64,000 nt of DNA. Origin: Geminicoccus sp036263595 (GTDB lineage: Bacteria > Pseudomonadota > Alphaproteobacteria > Geminicoccales > Geminicoccaceae). The translations under genes were made by a program, and so were the position numbers. Positions 50,902-59,830 of this stretch are shown in pieces; position 1 is the first letter of the stretch, and each line of letters starts with the position of its first letter. The stretch is taken from NCBI RefSeq assembly GCF_036263595.1, contig NZ_DATAGQ010000200.1, positions 19,788-83,787 on the forward strand. The letters run 5' to 3'. The notes under the pieces were generated by a model, which saw nothing but the letters and a program-made list of their open reading frames with translations, was not told where the DNA came from and ran no database searches.

Positions 50902-51660
50902 TCAGCCTCTGGCCTCCACGGCTAGCCGCGCGATCTGCAGGAGTCCCTCGGCCGTCCAGGCAGCGCGACCGACGAACAGCCCGTCCACCTCGGGCACCAC
51001 CGCCAGAGCCTTGGCGTTCTGCGGGTTCACGCTCCCGCCATACAGGACGGGCGGTTCTACCCCGACTTGGTCCACGATCGCCTGCTTGATGGCGGCATGG
51101 ACCGGCTGGGCATCCTCCGGGGTGGCCGGGACGCCGCCCTCGCCGATCGCCCAGACCGGCTCGTAGGCCAGCCAGACCCTGGCTGCCTCGGCATGGGTGA
51201 GGCCGGCCAGAGCCATGCGCGCCTGCCGCGCGTTGGTCTCGATCGCCACCCCAAGCCGTTTCTCGTCCGCCGTCTCGCCGACGCAGACCAGGGGCGTAAG
51301 CCCGTGGTCAAGGGCTGCCCGTACCTTGCGGTGCACGTCGAGGTCGGTTTCGCCGAAATGGGCACGGCGCTCGGAATGCCCGAGTTCGATCAGGGTGCCG
51401 CCGGCATCGGCGACCATGGCCATCGAGATCTCGCCCGTCCAGGCACCCCTCTCGGCCCAATGCGCGTTCTGGGCGCCGGCCATGACGCCGGTGCCTTCGA
51501 GCAGCCGCGTCACCTCGGCAAGGGCGGTCGCCGGGGGAAACACGAACAATTGGATCGTTTCCGGTCGCTCCGCCGCCGCCAGCGCTTCGGCATACGCGCG
51601 CGCCATGGCAAGCGTGTGGTTCATCTTCCAGCCGGTGCCGACCCTGAACTTGCCGATCAC
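50902..51660 (-). CDS. Triosephosphate-isomerase-like L-erythrulose-1-phosphate isomerase (EryH/LerI type)
   Basis: 252-residue TIM barrel. Catalytic residues are conserved: Lys in GTGWKMN, His in LGHSERR, Glu in AYEPVWAIGEG; phosphate-binding LYGGSVNPQN and DGLFVGRAAW follow. In place of GNWKMN it has GTGWKMN; EryH/LerI-type proteins have GTSWKMN and share the GAQNAHWAERGAWTGEIS-like block seen here. Those enzymes interconvert erythrulose 1-phosphate and D-erythrulose 4-phosphate in erythritol breakdown. I start at the GTG at 51660, with GGGAGGAT upstream. It is divergent from a SorC/EryD-like regulator, supporting the tetritol role over glycolysis. Confidence 0.82.
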   Translation of the reverse strand: MIGKFRVGTGWKMNHTLAMARAYAEALAAAERPETIQLFVFPPATALAEVTRLLEGTGVMAGAQNAHWAERGAWTGEISMAMVADAGGTLIELGHSERRAHFGETDLDVHRKVRAALDHGLTPLVCVGETADEKRLGVAIETNARQARMALAGLTHAEAARVWLAYEPVWAIGEGGVPATPEDAQPVHAAIKQAIVDQVGVEPPVLYGGSVNPQNAKALAVVPEVDGLFVGRAAWTAEGLLQIARLAVEARG

Positions 51661-51692
51661 GACATCCTCCCTGCACGCCAATGCGCGACGTC

Positions 51693-51698
51693 TTGACA
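51693..51698 (+). promoter_or_regulatory. Consensus -35 hexamer before the SorC-type regulator
   Basis: TTGACA at 51693-51698 lies in the short divergent region between the isomerase and the regulator. No strong -10 follows at 16-18 bases (CACGCT region). Its position would favour translation of the regulator from 51751 or later rather than 51703. The sequence AATGCAC recurs at 51702 and 51740. Confidence 0.35.
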
Positions 51699-51750
51699 CG
51701 GAATGCACAAAAGCGCACGCTCGGTTTACGAACGTACGGACAATGCACGA

Positions 51751-52722
51751 ATGTTCAGCGGGGAGGCTGGCCGCGCGTTGAACGGGGAGAATAGCCTCGC
51801 GACGAGGGCCGCATGGTTGTCGTTCATCGGCGGGCTGACCCAGGACGAGATAGCCTCGCGCCTCTCCATGAGCCGCGTCAAGGTCAACCGGCTGATCGCG
51901 CATGCCCACCGTGAAGGCTTGGTGCGGGTATTTATCGAGGGCACACCGCACGAATGCGTCACCCTGGAAGATCGCCTCAGCCGCCTGTTCGGCCTTTCCG
52001 GCTGCTTCGTGGCGCCGACGCTGGATGAGGAAGCCAGCTCCCTGCCGATCGACACGCTGGCGGTTGCAGGCGCCCGGGTGCTCCACTACGCGCTGGAATC
52101 CGGCCGCGCCCGCGTGATCGGCGTCGGCCACGGCCGCACGCTTGCCGCCATGGCCGACCGGCTACCGCGCCAGCCCCGTCATGATGTCAAGTTCGTCTCG
52201 ATCCTGGGCTCGCTCACCCGCAACGCCGCCGCCAACCCGTTCGACGTGATCCACCGCCTGTGCGAGCGGACAGGTGCGGAATCCTACTTTTTGCCTGTAC
52301 CGTTCTTCGCGGACACCGTGGAGGACAAGTCCGTGCTGATGGCGCAGCGTTCGGTGCGCCATGCGCTGGACATGGCGAAGCAGGCCGACCTCGTGCTGGC
52401 GGGAGTCGGCGAAGTCCACGCGGACGCGTTCCTGACGTCCAGCGGCATGATCACTCAGGAGGAGCTGGCCGAACTTGTCCGCCAGGGGGCGATGGGCGAA
52501 ATCTTGGGCCGGTTCTTCGACGCCAAGGGCAAGCCCGTGGCCCCGGAAATCAATGCCCGCGCGATCGCCATCGATCTGAACGACCTGCATGGCAAGGAAG
52601 TCATCGTGGTGGCCGGCGGCAGGAGCAAGCCGCAGGCGATCCGCTCCATTCTCGCCACGGGCCTGGTCACCCGCCTCGTCACGGACGAGGCAACTGCGCG
52701 CGCGATCAGCGAGACGCGCTAG
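51751..52722 (+). CDS. SorC/DeoR-like sugar-responsive regulator, EryD-like
   Basis: 323 residues from the chosen start. The N-terminal HTH reads LTQDEIASRLSMSRVKVNRL (about 31-50), preceded by SLATRAAWLSFIGG as in EryD. A sugar-phosphate-binding domain follows, with SGRARVIGVGHGRTLAAMA and DLVLAGVGEVHADA. ATG at 51751 is preferred over 51703 because a consensus -35 lies between, and a TTG at 51778 behind GGGGAGG is another option. It likely represses the polyol cluster until a phosphorylated intermediate binds. It is divergent from the isomerase gene and precedes the transporter operon by 43 bases. Confidence 0.85.
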   Translation: MFSGEAGRALNGENSLATRAAWLSFIGGLTQDEIASRLSMSRVKVNRLIAHAHREGLVRVFIEGTPHECVTLEDRLSRLFGLSGCFVAPTLDEEASSLPIDTLAVAGARVLHYALESGRARVIGVGHGRTLAAMADRLPRQPRHDVKFVSILGSLTRNAAANPFDVIHRLCERTGAESYFLPVPFFADTVEDKSVLMAQRSVRHALDMAKQADLVLAGVGEVHADAFLTSSGMITQEELAELVRQGAMGEILGRFFDAKGKPVAPEINARAIAIDLNDLHGKEVIVVAGGRSKPQAIRSILATGLVTRLVTDEATARAISETR

Positions 52723-52765
52723 AACCGTTTTCGTCGTTGATGGATATCAAGGGAGGTCGAAGAAC

Positions 52766-54205
52766 ATGTCGACGAAGCAAAGAGATACGATCCAGCAGTT
52801 CCTGAAGGGCGGCATGAGCCGCCGCGAGCTCGGGCGCCGCATGGGCCGCCTGGGCGTGGGCGCCGCCGCCGCGTCCTACATGCTCAACAAGGGCATGAGC
52901 GAGGCGCAGGCAGCCGACTTTGACTGGAAGAAGCACAGCGGCAAGACGATCAACCTCCTCCTGAACAAGCATCCTTATGCGGATGCGATGATCGCCAACA
53001 TCGAGAACTTCAAGTCCATGACCGGCATGGACGTGAAGTACGACGTGTTCCCCGAGGACGTTTACTTCGACAAGGTCGCTGCCGCCCTGTCCTCGAAGAG
53101 CAGCCAGTACGACGCGTTCATGACCGGTGCCTACCAGACCTGGCAGTACGGTCCGGCCGGCTGGATCGAGGACCTGAACGAGTACATCTCCGACACCGAC
53201 CAGACCAATCCGAGCTACAACTGGGACGACATCCTCCCGGGCCTGCGCGCATCGACCGCCTGGTCGGGCGTTCCTGGTGCGGAGCTGGGTGGTGAAGATT
53301 CCAGGCAGTGGGCGCTGCCCTGGGGCTTCGAGCTGAATTCGATCGCCTACAACCGCCGGATCTTCGAGCAGGTCGGCGTTCAGCCCGCGAAGAACCTGCC
53401 GGAACTGGTCGACCTTGCGTCGAAGATTACCAAGTCGGACGCCGGCGTGTACGGCATCGGCGTGCGCGGCAGCCGCTCCTGGGCCACCATCCATCCGGGC
53501 TATCTCTCCGCGTTCGCGAACTACGGAGCGAAGGACCTGGAGGTCACCGACGGCAAGCTCAAGGCCGCGATGAACTCGGCGGTCAGCAAGGAAATGACCG
53601 GCCTTTGGGTCAAGATGATCCAGGAGTCCGGCCCGAAGAACTGGGCGACCTACACCTGGTACCAGGTCGGCACCGACCTGGGTGCTGGCGCCTCTGCCAT
53701 GATCTACGACGCCGACATCCTCGGCTATTTCATGAACGGTGGCGACAACAAGGAAGCCGGCAACCTGGCCTACAGCGCGTTTGCCCCGAACCCGGCCGCC
53801 AAGGCGCCGACGCCGAACGTCTGGATCTGGTCGCTCGCGATGAGCAGCTTCGGGAACCAGAAGGACGCCACTTGGTACTTCATGCAGTGGGCGTCCGGCA
53901 CCGAGCACGGCCTGTTCGGCGCGCGCAAGATGGACTTCGTCAACCCGGTGCGCTCCAGCGTCTGGGCGGACCAGGAGTTCCGTGACCGGATCGCCAAGTC
54001 CTATCCGGGCTATCTCGAGCAGTTCGAGGCTTCCAGCCCCGGCTCGAAGATCTACTTCACCCCGCAGCCTCTGTTCCAGACCGTGACCACGGACTGGGCC
54101 GCAGCGCTGCAGAAGATGGTCGCCAACGAAATCCCGGTCGACGAGGGCCTGGACCAGTTGGCCGCCAGCATCGACGAGCAGCTGGTCGCCGCCGGCCTAG
54201 GCTGA
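52766..54205 (+). CDS. Periplasmic polyol/sugar-binding protein, Tat-type signal
   Basis: 479 residues, family 1 extracellular solute-binding protein. The N-terminal region MSRRELGRRMGRLGVGAAAA is twin-arginine-like and runs to SEAQA, so export by Tat is likely. YDAFMTGAYQTWQYGPAGWI and LPWGFELNSIAYNRRIFEQ are solute-binding blocks. GGGAGG precedes the ATG. It delivers substrate to the two permeases and two ATPases downstream. The neighbouring kinase and dehydrogenase suggest a four- or five-carbon polyol. Confidence 0.88.
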   Translation: MSTKQRDTIQQFLKGGMSRRELGRRMGRLGVGAAAASYMLNKGMSEAQAADFDWKKHSGKTINLLLNKHPYADAMIANIENFKSMTGMDVKYDVFPEDVYFDKVAAALSSKSSQYDAFMTGAYQTWQYGPAGWIEDLNEYISDTDQTNPSYNWDDILPGLRASTAWSGVPGAELGGEDSRQWALPWGFELNSIAYNRRIFEQVGVQPAKNLPELVDLASKITKSDAGVYGIGVRGSRSWATIHPGYLSAFANYGAKDLEVTDGKLKAAMNSAVSKEMTGLWVKMIQESGPKNWATYTWYQVGTDLGAGASAMIYDADILGYFMNGGDNKEAGNLAYSAFAPNPAAKAPTPNVWIWSLAMSSFGNQKDATWYFMQWASGTEHGLFGARKMDFVNPVRSSVWADQEFRDRIAKSYPGYLEQFEASSPGSKIYFTPQPLFQTVTTDWAAALQKMVANEIPVDEGLDQLAASIDEQLVAAGLG

Positions 54206-54221
54206 TCGTCGTTCATCGACC

Positions 54222-54260
54222 CGGGCCTGCTTCCTGCGAGGAGGCAGGCCCGGCCTTTTG
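54222..54260 (+). terminator. Intra-operon terminator/attenuator after the binding-protein gene
   Basis: CGGGCCTGC (54222-54230) pairs with GCAGGCCCG (54244-54252); the inner TTCCT/AGGAG extends the stem to about 14 bp with a GCG loop. TTTT follows at 54256-54259. This looks like a factor-independent terminator that would let the binding protein be made in excess over the membrane parts. Confidence 0.75.
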
Positions 54261-54283
54261 CTTCCAATGGACCGCACGGCATC

Positions 54284-55213
54284 ATGGCTGTCACCACCGC
54301 TCCCCATCCTGTACCTGCCCGGACGAAGAGCCGACTGGCCCCCGCCCTGCTGCCCTATCTCCTGTCGCTGCCGGCCCTTCTGGTCTGCATCGGCATCATC
54401 ATCCCGTTCTTCACCGCGGTCTGGTACAGCCTGCAGCGCTACAACATGAACCTGCCCTCTCTGCGCGGGTTCGTGTGGTTCCAGCAGTATGTGGACCTCT
54501 TCACCAACCGGGGCTTCTGGCATACCGTCTCCGTGTCGCTCACCTACACGGTGGCCACGGTCGTCCTGGAACTGCTGCTGGGCCTGGGCATCGCACTCCT
54601 GCTGCGGCGGCCGACCAAGCTCCACAACATCATGAGCATCGCCTTGCTCCTGCCACTGATGGTGGCCCCGGCGATCGCCGCCTTGATGTGGAAGCTGATG
54701 ACCCATCCGGACTTCGGCATCCTGAGCTGGCTCATCCAGCAGATCGGTATCACCGACTTTCGCTGGGCATCCGCGCCATCGACGGCGCTCTTCACCGTGC
54801 TGCTGGTCGACATCTGGGTCTATACGCCCTTCATGATGATCCTCCTGCTGGCGGGCCTGCGTGGCCTGCCCAAGCAGCCGTTCGAGGCGGCCGCCCTGGA
54901 CGGCGTGCCTGCTTCGTTCGTGTTCTTCCGCATCACCCTGCCGATGCTCACCCCCTACATGATCACGGCCGCCCTGTTCCGGATGCTCGACAGCATCCAG
55001 CAGTTCGACATCATCTACGCGATGACCCAGGGCGGACCCGGTGATACGCTGATGGTGTTCCAGGTCATGGCGTATCTGGAGTTCTTCCAGAACTTCAATG
55101 TCGGCCGCTCAGCCGCCGTGCTCATGGTGCTGTGGGCGATCGCCTACCTCCTTTCCAACATCTTCATCAAACACTGGCTGCGCCTGCGCGAGCGCGCCCG
55201 CGGAGCAGCGTGA
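54284..55213 (+). CDS. ABC transporter permease, MalF/UgpA type
   Basis: 309 residues with six membrane segments. The cytoplasmic coupling motif is FEAAALDGVPASFVFFRITLP (about 204-224, EAA loop intact). RSAAVLMVLWAIAYLLSN lies near the C-terminus. The start is the ATG at 54284; the ribosome site is weak, which fits the terminator just upstream in reducing expression. It pairs with the MalG-type permease that follows. Confidence 0.9.
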   Translation: MAVTTAPHPVPARTKSRLAPALLPYLLSLPALLVCIGIIIPFFTAVWYSLQRYNMNLPSLRGFVWFQQYVDLFTNRGFWHTVSVSLTYTVATVVLELLLGLGIALLLRRPTKLHNIMSIALLLPLMVAPAIAALMWKLMTHPDFGILSWLIQQIGITDFRWASAPSTALFTVLLVDIWVYTPFMMILLLAGLRGLPKQPFEAAALDGVPASFVFFRITLPMLTPYMITAALFRMLDSIQQFDIIYAMTQGGPGDTLMVFQVMAYLEFFQNFNVGRSAAVLMVLWAIAYLLSNIFIKHWLRLRERARGAA

Positions 55214-55214
55214 C

Positions 55215-56072
55215 ATGGAACGCGACAACCTGCTCGTCACCATCCTGCGCGGCATCGCCTTGCTGGTCGTGGGGCTGTTCTTCCTGTTCCCATTGTTCTG
55301 GGTGGCGCTGATGTCCTTCCAGACCAACGAGCAGATCCTGCGAATCCCGCCGTCGATCGTGTTCGAGCCGACCCTGTCCAACTACTGGGCGCTCATTTCT
55401 GGCAGGCTGGTGAGCAATGCGGGCATCCTCGAGATCAAGTTCATGGGCAATCTGTGGAACAGCGTGCTGCTTTCCACGACGTCGGTTGCCCTGGCGCTCC
55501 TCCTTGGCGTGCCCGCGGCCTATGCATTCGCGCGATTCCGCTTCCGCCTGAGCGAGGACATCGCATTCACGCTCCTGTCCTTCCGCTTCGCGCCGCCGCT
55601 GCTCGTCCTCCTGCCGCTCAGTCTCTACTTCCAGGACATCGGCCTGACCGACACCTATGTCGGCTTGATCTGGGTCTACCAGCTGATCGCCTTGCCGCTG
55701 ATCCTCTGGATCGTGCGCGGCTATTTCGAGGACATCAGCCCCGACATCGAGCACGCCTACCGGATCGATGGTCATTCCTGGTGGAAGACCTTCACGAGGA
55801 TCGCCTTGCCTCTGGCGCGGCCCGGCATCGCCGCGGCGGCCCTCCTGTCCTTCATCTTCTGCTGGAACAACTTCATCTTCGCACTGATCCTGGCCTCGGC
55901 CGACAAGCAGCCCGTGACCGTGGGTGCCCTCGCCTTCGTCACCGCGTCCGGCATCCAGTACGGGCAGATTGCGGCGGCCGTGCTCCTGTCGATCACGCCC
56001 ACCCTCCTCCTCGCCCTCTATGCCCAGCGCTACCTCGTCGAGGGTCTGTCGCTCGGCGCCGTGAAGGGTTGA
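55215..56072 (+). CDS. ABC transporter permease, MalG/UgpE type
   Basis: 285 residues with six membrane segments. The EAA-like loop is IEHAYRIDGHSWWKTFTRIA (about 178-197), where the usual EAA.(L/I)DG appears as EHAYRIDG. NNFIFALILASADKQPVTVG is the typical C-terminal-third block. It starts one base after the first permease stop and is followed 5 bases later by the first ATPase. Confidence 0.9.
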   Translation: MERDNLLVTILRGIALLVVGLFFLFPLFWVALMSFQTNEQILRIPPSIVFEPTLSNYWALISGRLVSNAGILEIKFMGNLWNSVLLSTTSVALALLLGVPAAYAFARFRFRLSEDIAFTLLSFRFAPPLLVLLPLSLYFQDIGLTDTYVGLIWVYQLIALPLILWIVRGYFEDISPDIEHAYRIDGHSWWKTFTRIALPLARPGIAAAALLSFIFCWNNFIFALILASADKQPVTVGALAFVTASGIQYGQIAAAVLLSITPTLLLALYAQRYLVEGLSLGAVKG

Positions 56073-56077
56073 CCGAT

Positions 56078-57175
56078 ATGGCGTTCCTCGACCTCGACCG
56101 CATTTCGGTGGCCTTCAAGAAGGAGCAGGTGCTCAAGGAAGCCTCGCTGTCGGTCGAGCGCGGCGAGACGGTCGTCGTGTTCGGCCCGTCCGGTGGCGGC
56201 AAGACCGTCCTCTTGCGGCTCGTCTCGGGCGTGATGCAGCCCGACAGCGGCGACGTGCGGCTGGGCGGCCGGTCGCTGCTGGGTGCCGGGCCGGAACAGC
56301 GCGATGTCGGCATGGCCTTCCAGAACTTCGCGCTCTACCCGCACATGCCCGCGTTCGAGAACATCGCGAGCCCGCTGCGCGCCCGTGGCATGGCCGGGGA
56401 CGAGATCGCCCGCCGCGTCCAGGAGACTGCCCGCCTCCTGAAGATCGACCATGTCCTGAAGCACTTCCCCAAGGAACTCAGCAACGGCCAGAAGCAGCGC
56501 ACCGCGCTGGGACGGGCGCTCATCGCCGGGCCCGAGGTGCTGCTGCTGGACGATCCGCTCCGCAACGTCGACGCCAAGCTCCGTTACGAGATGCGGATCG
56601 AACTGCCGCGCCTGCTGAAAAGCTTCGGCGGTGCCGTTCTCTACGTGACGCAGGACTACAAGGAGGCGATGGCGCTGGGCGACCGGGTGGCGGTGCTGCT
56701 GGACGGCAGGTTCCTGCAGGTCGACCGCCCGGCAGAAATCTATCGGAAGCCGGCCGACATCCGGATCGCTAGGCTCTTCGGCGATCCCACCATCAACCTG
56801 GTTCCAGTCAAGCCCAGGCTCGGCGCGAACGGGCCGGAGGTGGACATCTTCGGGAGCCGGGTGTCGCTGCCTGCCCAAACCGGGCATCTCCTCGACCGGG
56901 ACTGCATGCTGGCGCTGCGGCCCGAACATATCGAGGTACGTACCGAGCCCGTGGACGGCGGCATCCCCATGGAGCTGGACGCTGTCACGCCGCTCAACGT
57001 CCGCACCGTGCTGTTCCTGCGCAGCCAGGACGGGCGGGAAGTGCTGGCGACCTGTTCAGAGCACGAGCAGGGCCGGTTCGGCCGAGGCCATCGCGCAGTC
57101 CACGCCGCGATCGACTTTGGCCGTGCCCTGTTCTTCGACCCGGCTTCGGGTACCCTTCTCCCGGCCGCGGCGTGA
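56078..57175 (+). CDS. ABC transporter ATPase A with altered catalytic residues (GlpS/UgpC-like)
   Basis: 365 residues: ABC domain (about 1-235) plus C-terminal TOBE-like domain. Walker A is GPSGGGKTV, Q-loop AFQNFALYPH, signature LSNGQKQRTALGRAL. Walker B reads VLLLDDPLRNVDAK, with aspartate in place of the catalytic glutamate (LLLDEP in MalK), and the H-loop is VTQDYKEA, with glutamine for histidine (VTHDQ). It is therefore likely a weak or non-hydrolysing partner. It forms a tandem with ATPase B, as GlpS/GlpT do in the rhizobial glycerol transporter. Confidence 0.87.
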   Translation: MAFLDLDRISVAFKKEQVLKEASLSVERGETVVVFGPSGGGKTVLLRLVSGVMQPDSGDVRLGGRSLLGAGPEQRDVGMAFQNFALYPHMPAFENIASPLRARGMAGDEIARRVQETARLLKIDHVLKHFPKELSNGQKQRTALGRALIAGPEVLLLDDPLRNVDAKLRYEMRIELPRLLKSFGGAVLYVTQDYKEAMALGDRVAVLLDGRFLQVDRPAEIYRKPADIRIARLFGDPTINLVPVKPRLGANGPEVDIFGSRVSLPAQTGHLLDRDCMLALRPEHIEVRTEPVDGGIPMELDAVTPLNVRTVLFLRSQDGREVLATCSEHEQGRFGRGHRAVHAAIDFGRALFFDPASGTLLPAAA

Positions 57176-57182
57176 GACTCCC

Positions 57183-58280
57183 ATGGCAGAACTGAACCTC
57201 ATCGCGGTCGACAAGATCTACCAGAGCCGCGGCAAGCCGCCGGTCCACGCTGTTCAGGGCGTGGATATGCGCATCGCGGATGGTGAGATCATTGGTCTGC
57301 TCGGCTCGTCTGGTTGCGGCAAGACCTCGACGCTGCGCATGATCGCGGGCTTCGAGGAGGTCAGCCGGGGCGAAATCCGGCTGGGAACGCGGCTCCTGAA
57401 CGACCTGGGACCCGCCGAGCGCGGCGTGGCCATGGCCTTCGAGGGCTACGCGCTCTATCCCCCGCTCACCGTGCGCGACAATATCGTCTTTGCACTCCTG
57501 CGCGCGAAGACGCCGCGGGCGGAGATCGACCGGCGCGTGGCCGAGATCGCCGCGCTGCTCGAGATCGAGGAGATCCTCGACCGCTACCCGCCCACCATCT
57601 CGGCCGGACAGCAGCAGCGCACGTCGCTCGCCCGCGCGCTGGTCCGCCGTGCCGATCTTTCCTTGCTCGACGAACCGATGTCCCAACTGGAGCCACAGCT
57701 CCGGGCGATCCTGCGGGCGCGCATCAAGGACTTTCTGATCCAGCACAAGATGACTACCGTGTTCGTCACCCACGACCAGACCGAGGCGCTGGCCCTGGCG
57801 GACCGCATCGCGGTCATGGAAGGCGGCGTGCTCCAGCAGTTTGCGACGCCGGCGGACCTGAAGGAGCAGCCCGCCAACCTGTTCGTCGCCTCGTTCATCG
57901 GCGAGCCGCCCATGAACATCATGGAAGCGGAAGTCATCGAATCGGACATCGTCGTCCGCACGCAGCGCAACGAGAAGGCCTTCATTCTGCCGGCCTTCCC
58001 TGGCGATCGCCCGGGCGACGTGCGGGTCGGCATCCGCCCGCACCGCTTGAAGGTCGGCACTGGCCCTTTGCAGGGCCAGGTCGTGAGCAATCAGTGGCTG
58101 GGCGACCAGACCCATCTCGGTATCGAGGTCGCGGGTGTCCTGCTGGTGGCCGTGACCGACGGTGCGCTCAGCGTGGACATCGGCGAGCACGTCCCGGTCG
58201 ACCTGCCCGGCGACGCGCTGCACCTGTTCGATGCTGCCATGGGCAAGGCGCTTCGGCATGGAATGGGCCCGGTTGCATGA
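57183..58280 (+). CDS. ABC transporter ATPase B (GlpT/UgpC-like)
   Basis: 365 residues: ABC domain (about 1-240) and a TOBE-like C-terminus. Walker A is GSSGCGKTS, signature ISAGQQQRTSLARAL (a variant of LSGGQ), Walker B LSLLDEPMSQLEPQ with an intact glutamate, and H-loop VTHDQTEA intact. The Q-loop glutamine is replaced by glutamate (AFEGYALYP; AFQNYALYP is normal). With ATPase A it would form a heterodimer in which the two sites differ. It starts 7 bases after ATPase A and overlaps the kinase start. Confidence 0.87.
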   Translation: MAELNLIAVDKIYQSRGKPPVHAVQGVDMRIADGEIIGLLGSSGCGKTSTLRMIAGFEEVSRGEIRLGTRLLNDLGPAERGVAMAFEGYALYPPLTVRDNIVFALLRAKTPRAEIDRRVAEIAALLEIEEILDRYPPTISAGQQQRTSLARALVRRADLSLLDEPMSQLEPQLRAILRARIKDFLIQHKMTTVFVTHDQTEALALADRIAVMEGGVLQQFATPADLKEQPANLFVASFIGEPPMNIMEAEVIESDIVVRTQRNEKAFILPAFPGDRPGDVRVGIRPHRLKVGTGPLQGQVVSNQWLGDQTHLGIEVAGVLLVAVTDGALSVDIGEHVPVDLPGDALHLFDAAMGKALRHGMGPVA

Positions 58281-59830
58281 AGCCTGACCTGATCCTTGGC
58301 ATCGACGCCGGCACCTCGGTCACCAAGGTCGTCGCCTTCGACCTGCAGGGCCGGCAGGTCGCTGCTGCCGCCAAGCCGAACCGCTACGTAAACCTGCCGG
58401 GCGGCGGTTGCGAGCAGGACGTGGTGCAGACCTGGCTGGATTGCGCCGAGGTGCTCCGCGACCTCGGCACGAAGGTGCCCGACCTGGCAGACCGCGTCCT
58501 CACCGTTGGCGTCACCGCGCAGGGCGATGGAACCTGGCTGATCGACAAGGAGGGCGAGCCGGTCACGCCGGCCTGGCTCTGGCTGGACAGCCGGGCTGCT
58601 GGCGTGGTCGAGGCGGCCGAGCGTGATGGCACCACAGCCCGCACCTATCCCATCACCGGCTGCGGAATGAACGCATGCCAGCAGTCCGCGCACCTGATGT
58701 GGATGAAGCGGCACGCGCCTGAAATCCTGCAACGTGCCGCGACAGGCATGCACTGCAAGGACTGGCTGTACTTCAAGCTGACGGGCATACGCGCAACCGA
58801 CGTGTCCGAGGGAGTGTTCACGTTCGGCGACTTCCGCCGCCGCGACTACTCGCATGAGGTCCTGGAAGCCTATGAACTCGGCGATTTCAGCCGCCTTCTG
58901 CCGCCGATCCTGAACGGTGCGGAGGCCAATCATCCTCTCACGGCCGAAGCGGCAGCACAGGTCGGGCTCAAGCCCGGCACCCCGATTTCGCTTGGGTTCG
59001 TCGACGTGGTCTGCACGGCCATGGGTGCTGGCGTCTACGAACGCGGGCGGCGCCTGGGCGTCTCGATCATCGGCTCGACCGGGATGCACATCCGCCTCGC
59101 CGGCTCCGCGGACGAGGTGACGCTGGGGCCAGTACCGAGCGGATACACGATGTGCCTGCCAGTCCCGGGTGCCTATACCCAGGCGCAGTCGAACATGGCA
59201 GCCACCCTGAACATCGACTGGGCGGTCGATCTGGCCTGTCAGGCCGCCGGGGCACTCGGCCATCAGGTGTCCCGCAGGGACGCCCTGCCCATGCTGGACG
59301 CGCGCGTCCTGGACGCCCGTCCAGGTGCTGCCATCTGGCATCCCTACATCCATACGGCCGGGGAGCGTGGGCCGTTCGTGGATGCCAATGCGCGTGCCAT
59401 GGCAAGCGGGCTCGACCAGAACGTGCAGTTCCTCGACCTGCTCCGCTCCGTCTACGAAGGCCTGAGCTTCGCAGCGCGCGACTGCTACAGCGCGATCGGC
59501 CATGTGCCCGAGGAGATCCGACTTGCGGGCGGTGCCGCCCGCTCCAGGACCCTGCGCACCATCCTGGCTTCCGTGCTGGGCGCACCGGTGCGGGCCGGGA
59601 CACGCGGTGAGGAGGGTGCGACCGGCACGGCGATGATGGCAGCCTGCGCAGTCGGCGTGTTCTCTTCCATGGACGAGGCGGTGACGGCGTGGGTGACGCC
59701 GTCGCTGGGCGAGCCCACCTATCCGGACCCGGAGCTGGCGAAGCTCTATGCCAATCTCTTCCCCATCTATCAATCGATCCACCAGCGCATGCGCGACGTC
59801 TGGCGGGATCTGGCAAAGGTACGTTCATGA
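58277..59830 (+). CDS. eryA: FGGY-family erythritol-kinase-like (EryA) carbohydrate kinase
   Basis: 517 residues, two-domain FGGY kinase. The N-terminal phosphate-1 motif is LGIDAGTSVTKVVAFDL; VTAQGDGTWLID and GMHCKDWLYFKLTG, then ATDVSEGVFTFGD, resemble EryA of the erythritol pathway closely as I remember those sequences. The C-terminal adenosine motif IRLAGGAARSRTLR and TGTAMMAACAVG follow. It would phosphorylate a tetritol (or similar polyol) after import. ATG overlaps the ATPase B stop. Xylitol or ribitol cannot be ruled out. Confidence 0.78.
   Translation: MKPDLILGIDAGTSVTKVVAFDLQGRQVAAAAKPNRYVNLPGGGCEQDVVQTWLDCAEVLRDLGTKVPDLADRVLTVGVTAQGDGTWLIDKEGEPVTPAWLWLDSRAAGVVEAAERDGTTARTYPITGCGMNACQQSAHLMWMKRHAPEILQRAATGMHCKDWLYFKLTGIRATDVSEGVFTFGDFRRRDYSHEVLEAYELGDFSRLLPPILNGAEANHPLTAEAAAQVGLKPGTPISLGFVDVVCTAMGAGVYERGRRLGVSIIGSTGMHIRLAGSADEVTLGPVPSGYTMCLPVPGAYTQAQSNMAATLNIDWAVDLACQAAGALGHQVSRRDALPMLDARVLDARPGAAIWHPYIHTAGERGPFVDANARAMASGLDQNVQFLDLLRSVYEGLSFAARDCYSAIGHVPEEIRLAGGAARSRTLRTILASVLGAPVRAGTRGEEGATGTAMMAACAVGVFSSMDEAVTAWVTPSLGEPTYPDPELAKLYANLFPIYQSIHQRMRDVWRDLAKVRS

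Noticed and set aside
58091..59782. 563-codon minus-strand open frame opposite the EryA-like kinase
   Set aside because: No motif; the plus-strand kinase accounts for the whole stretch.
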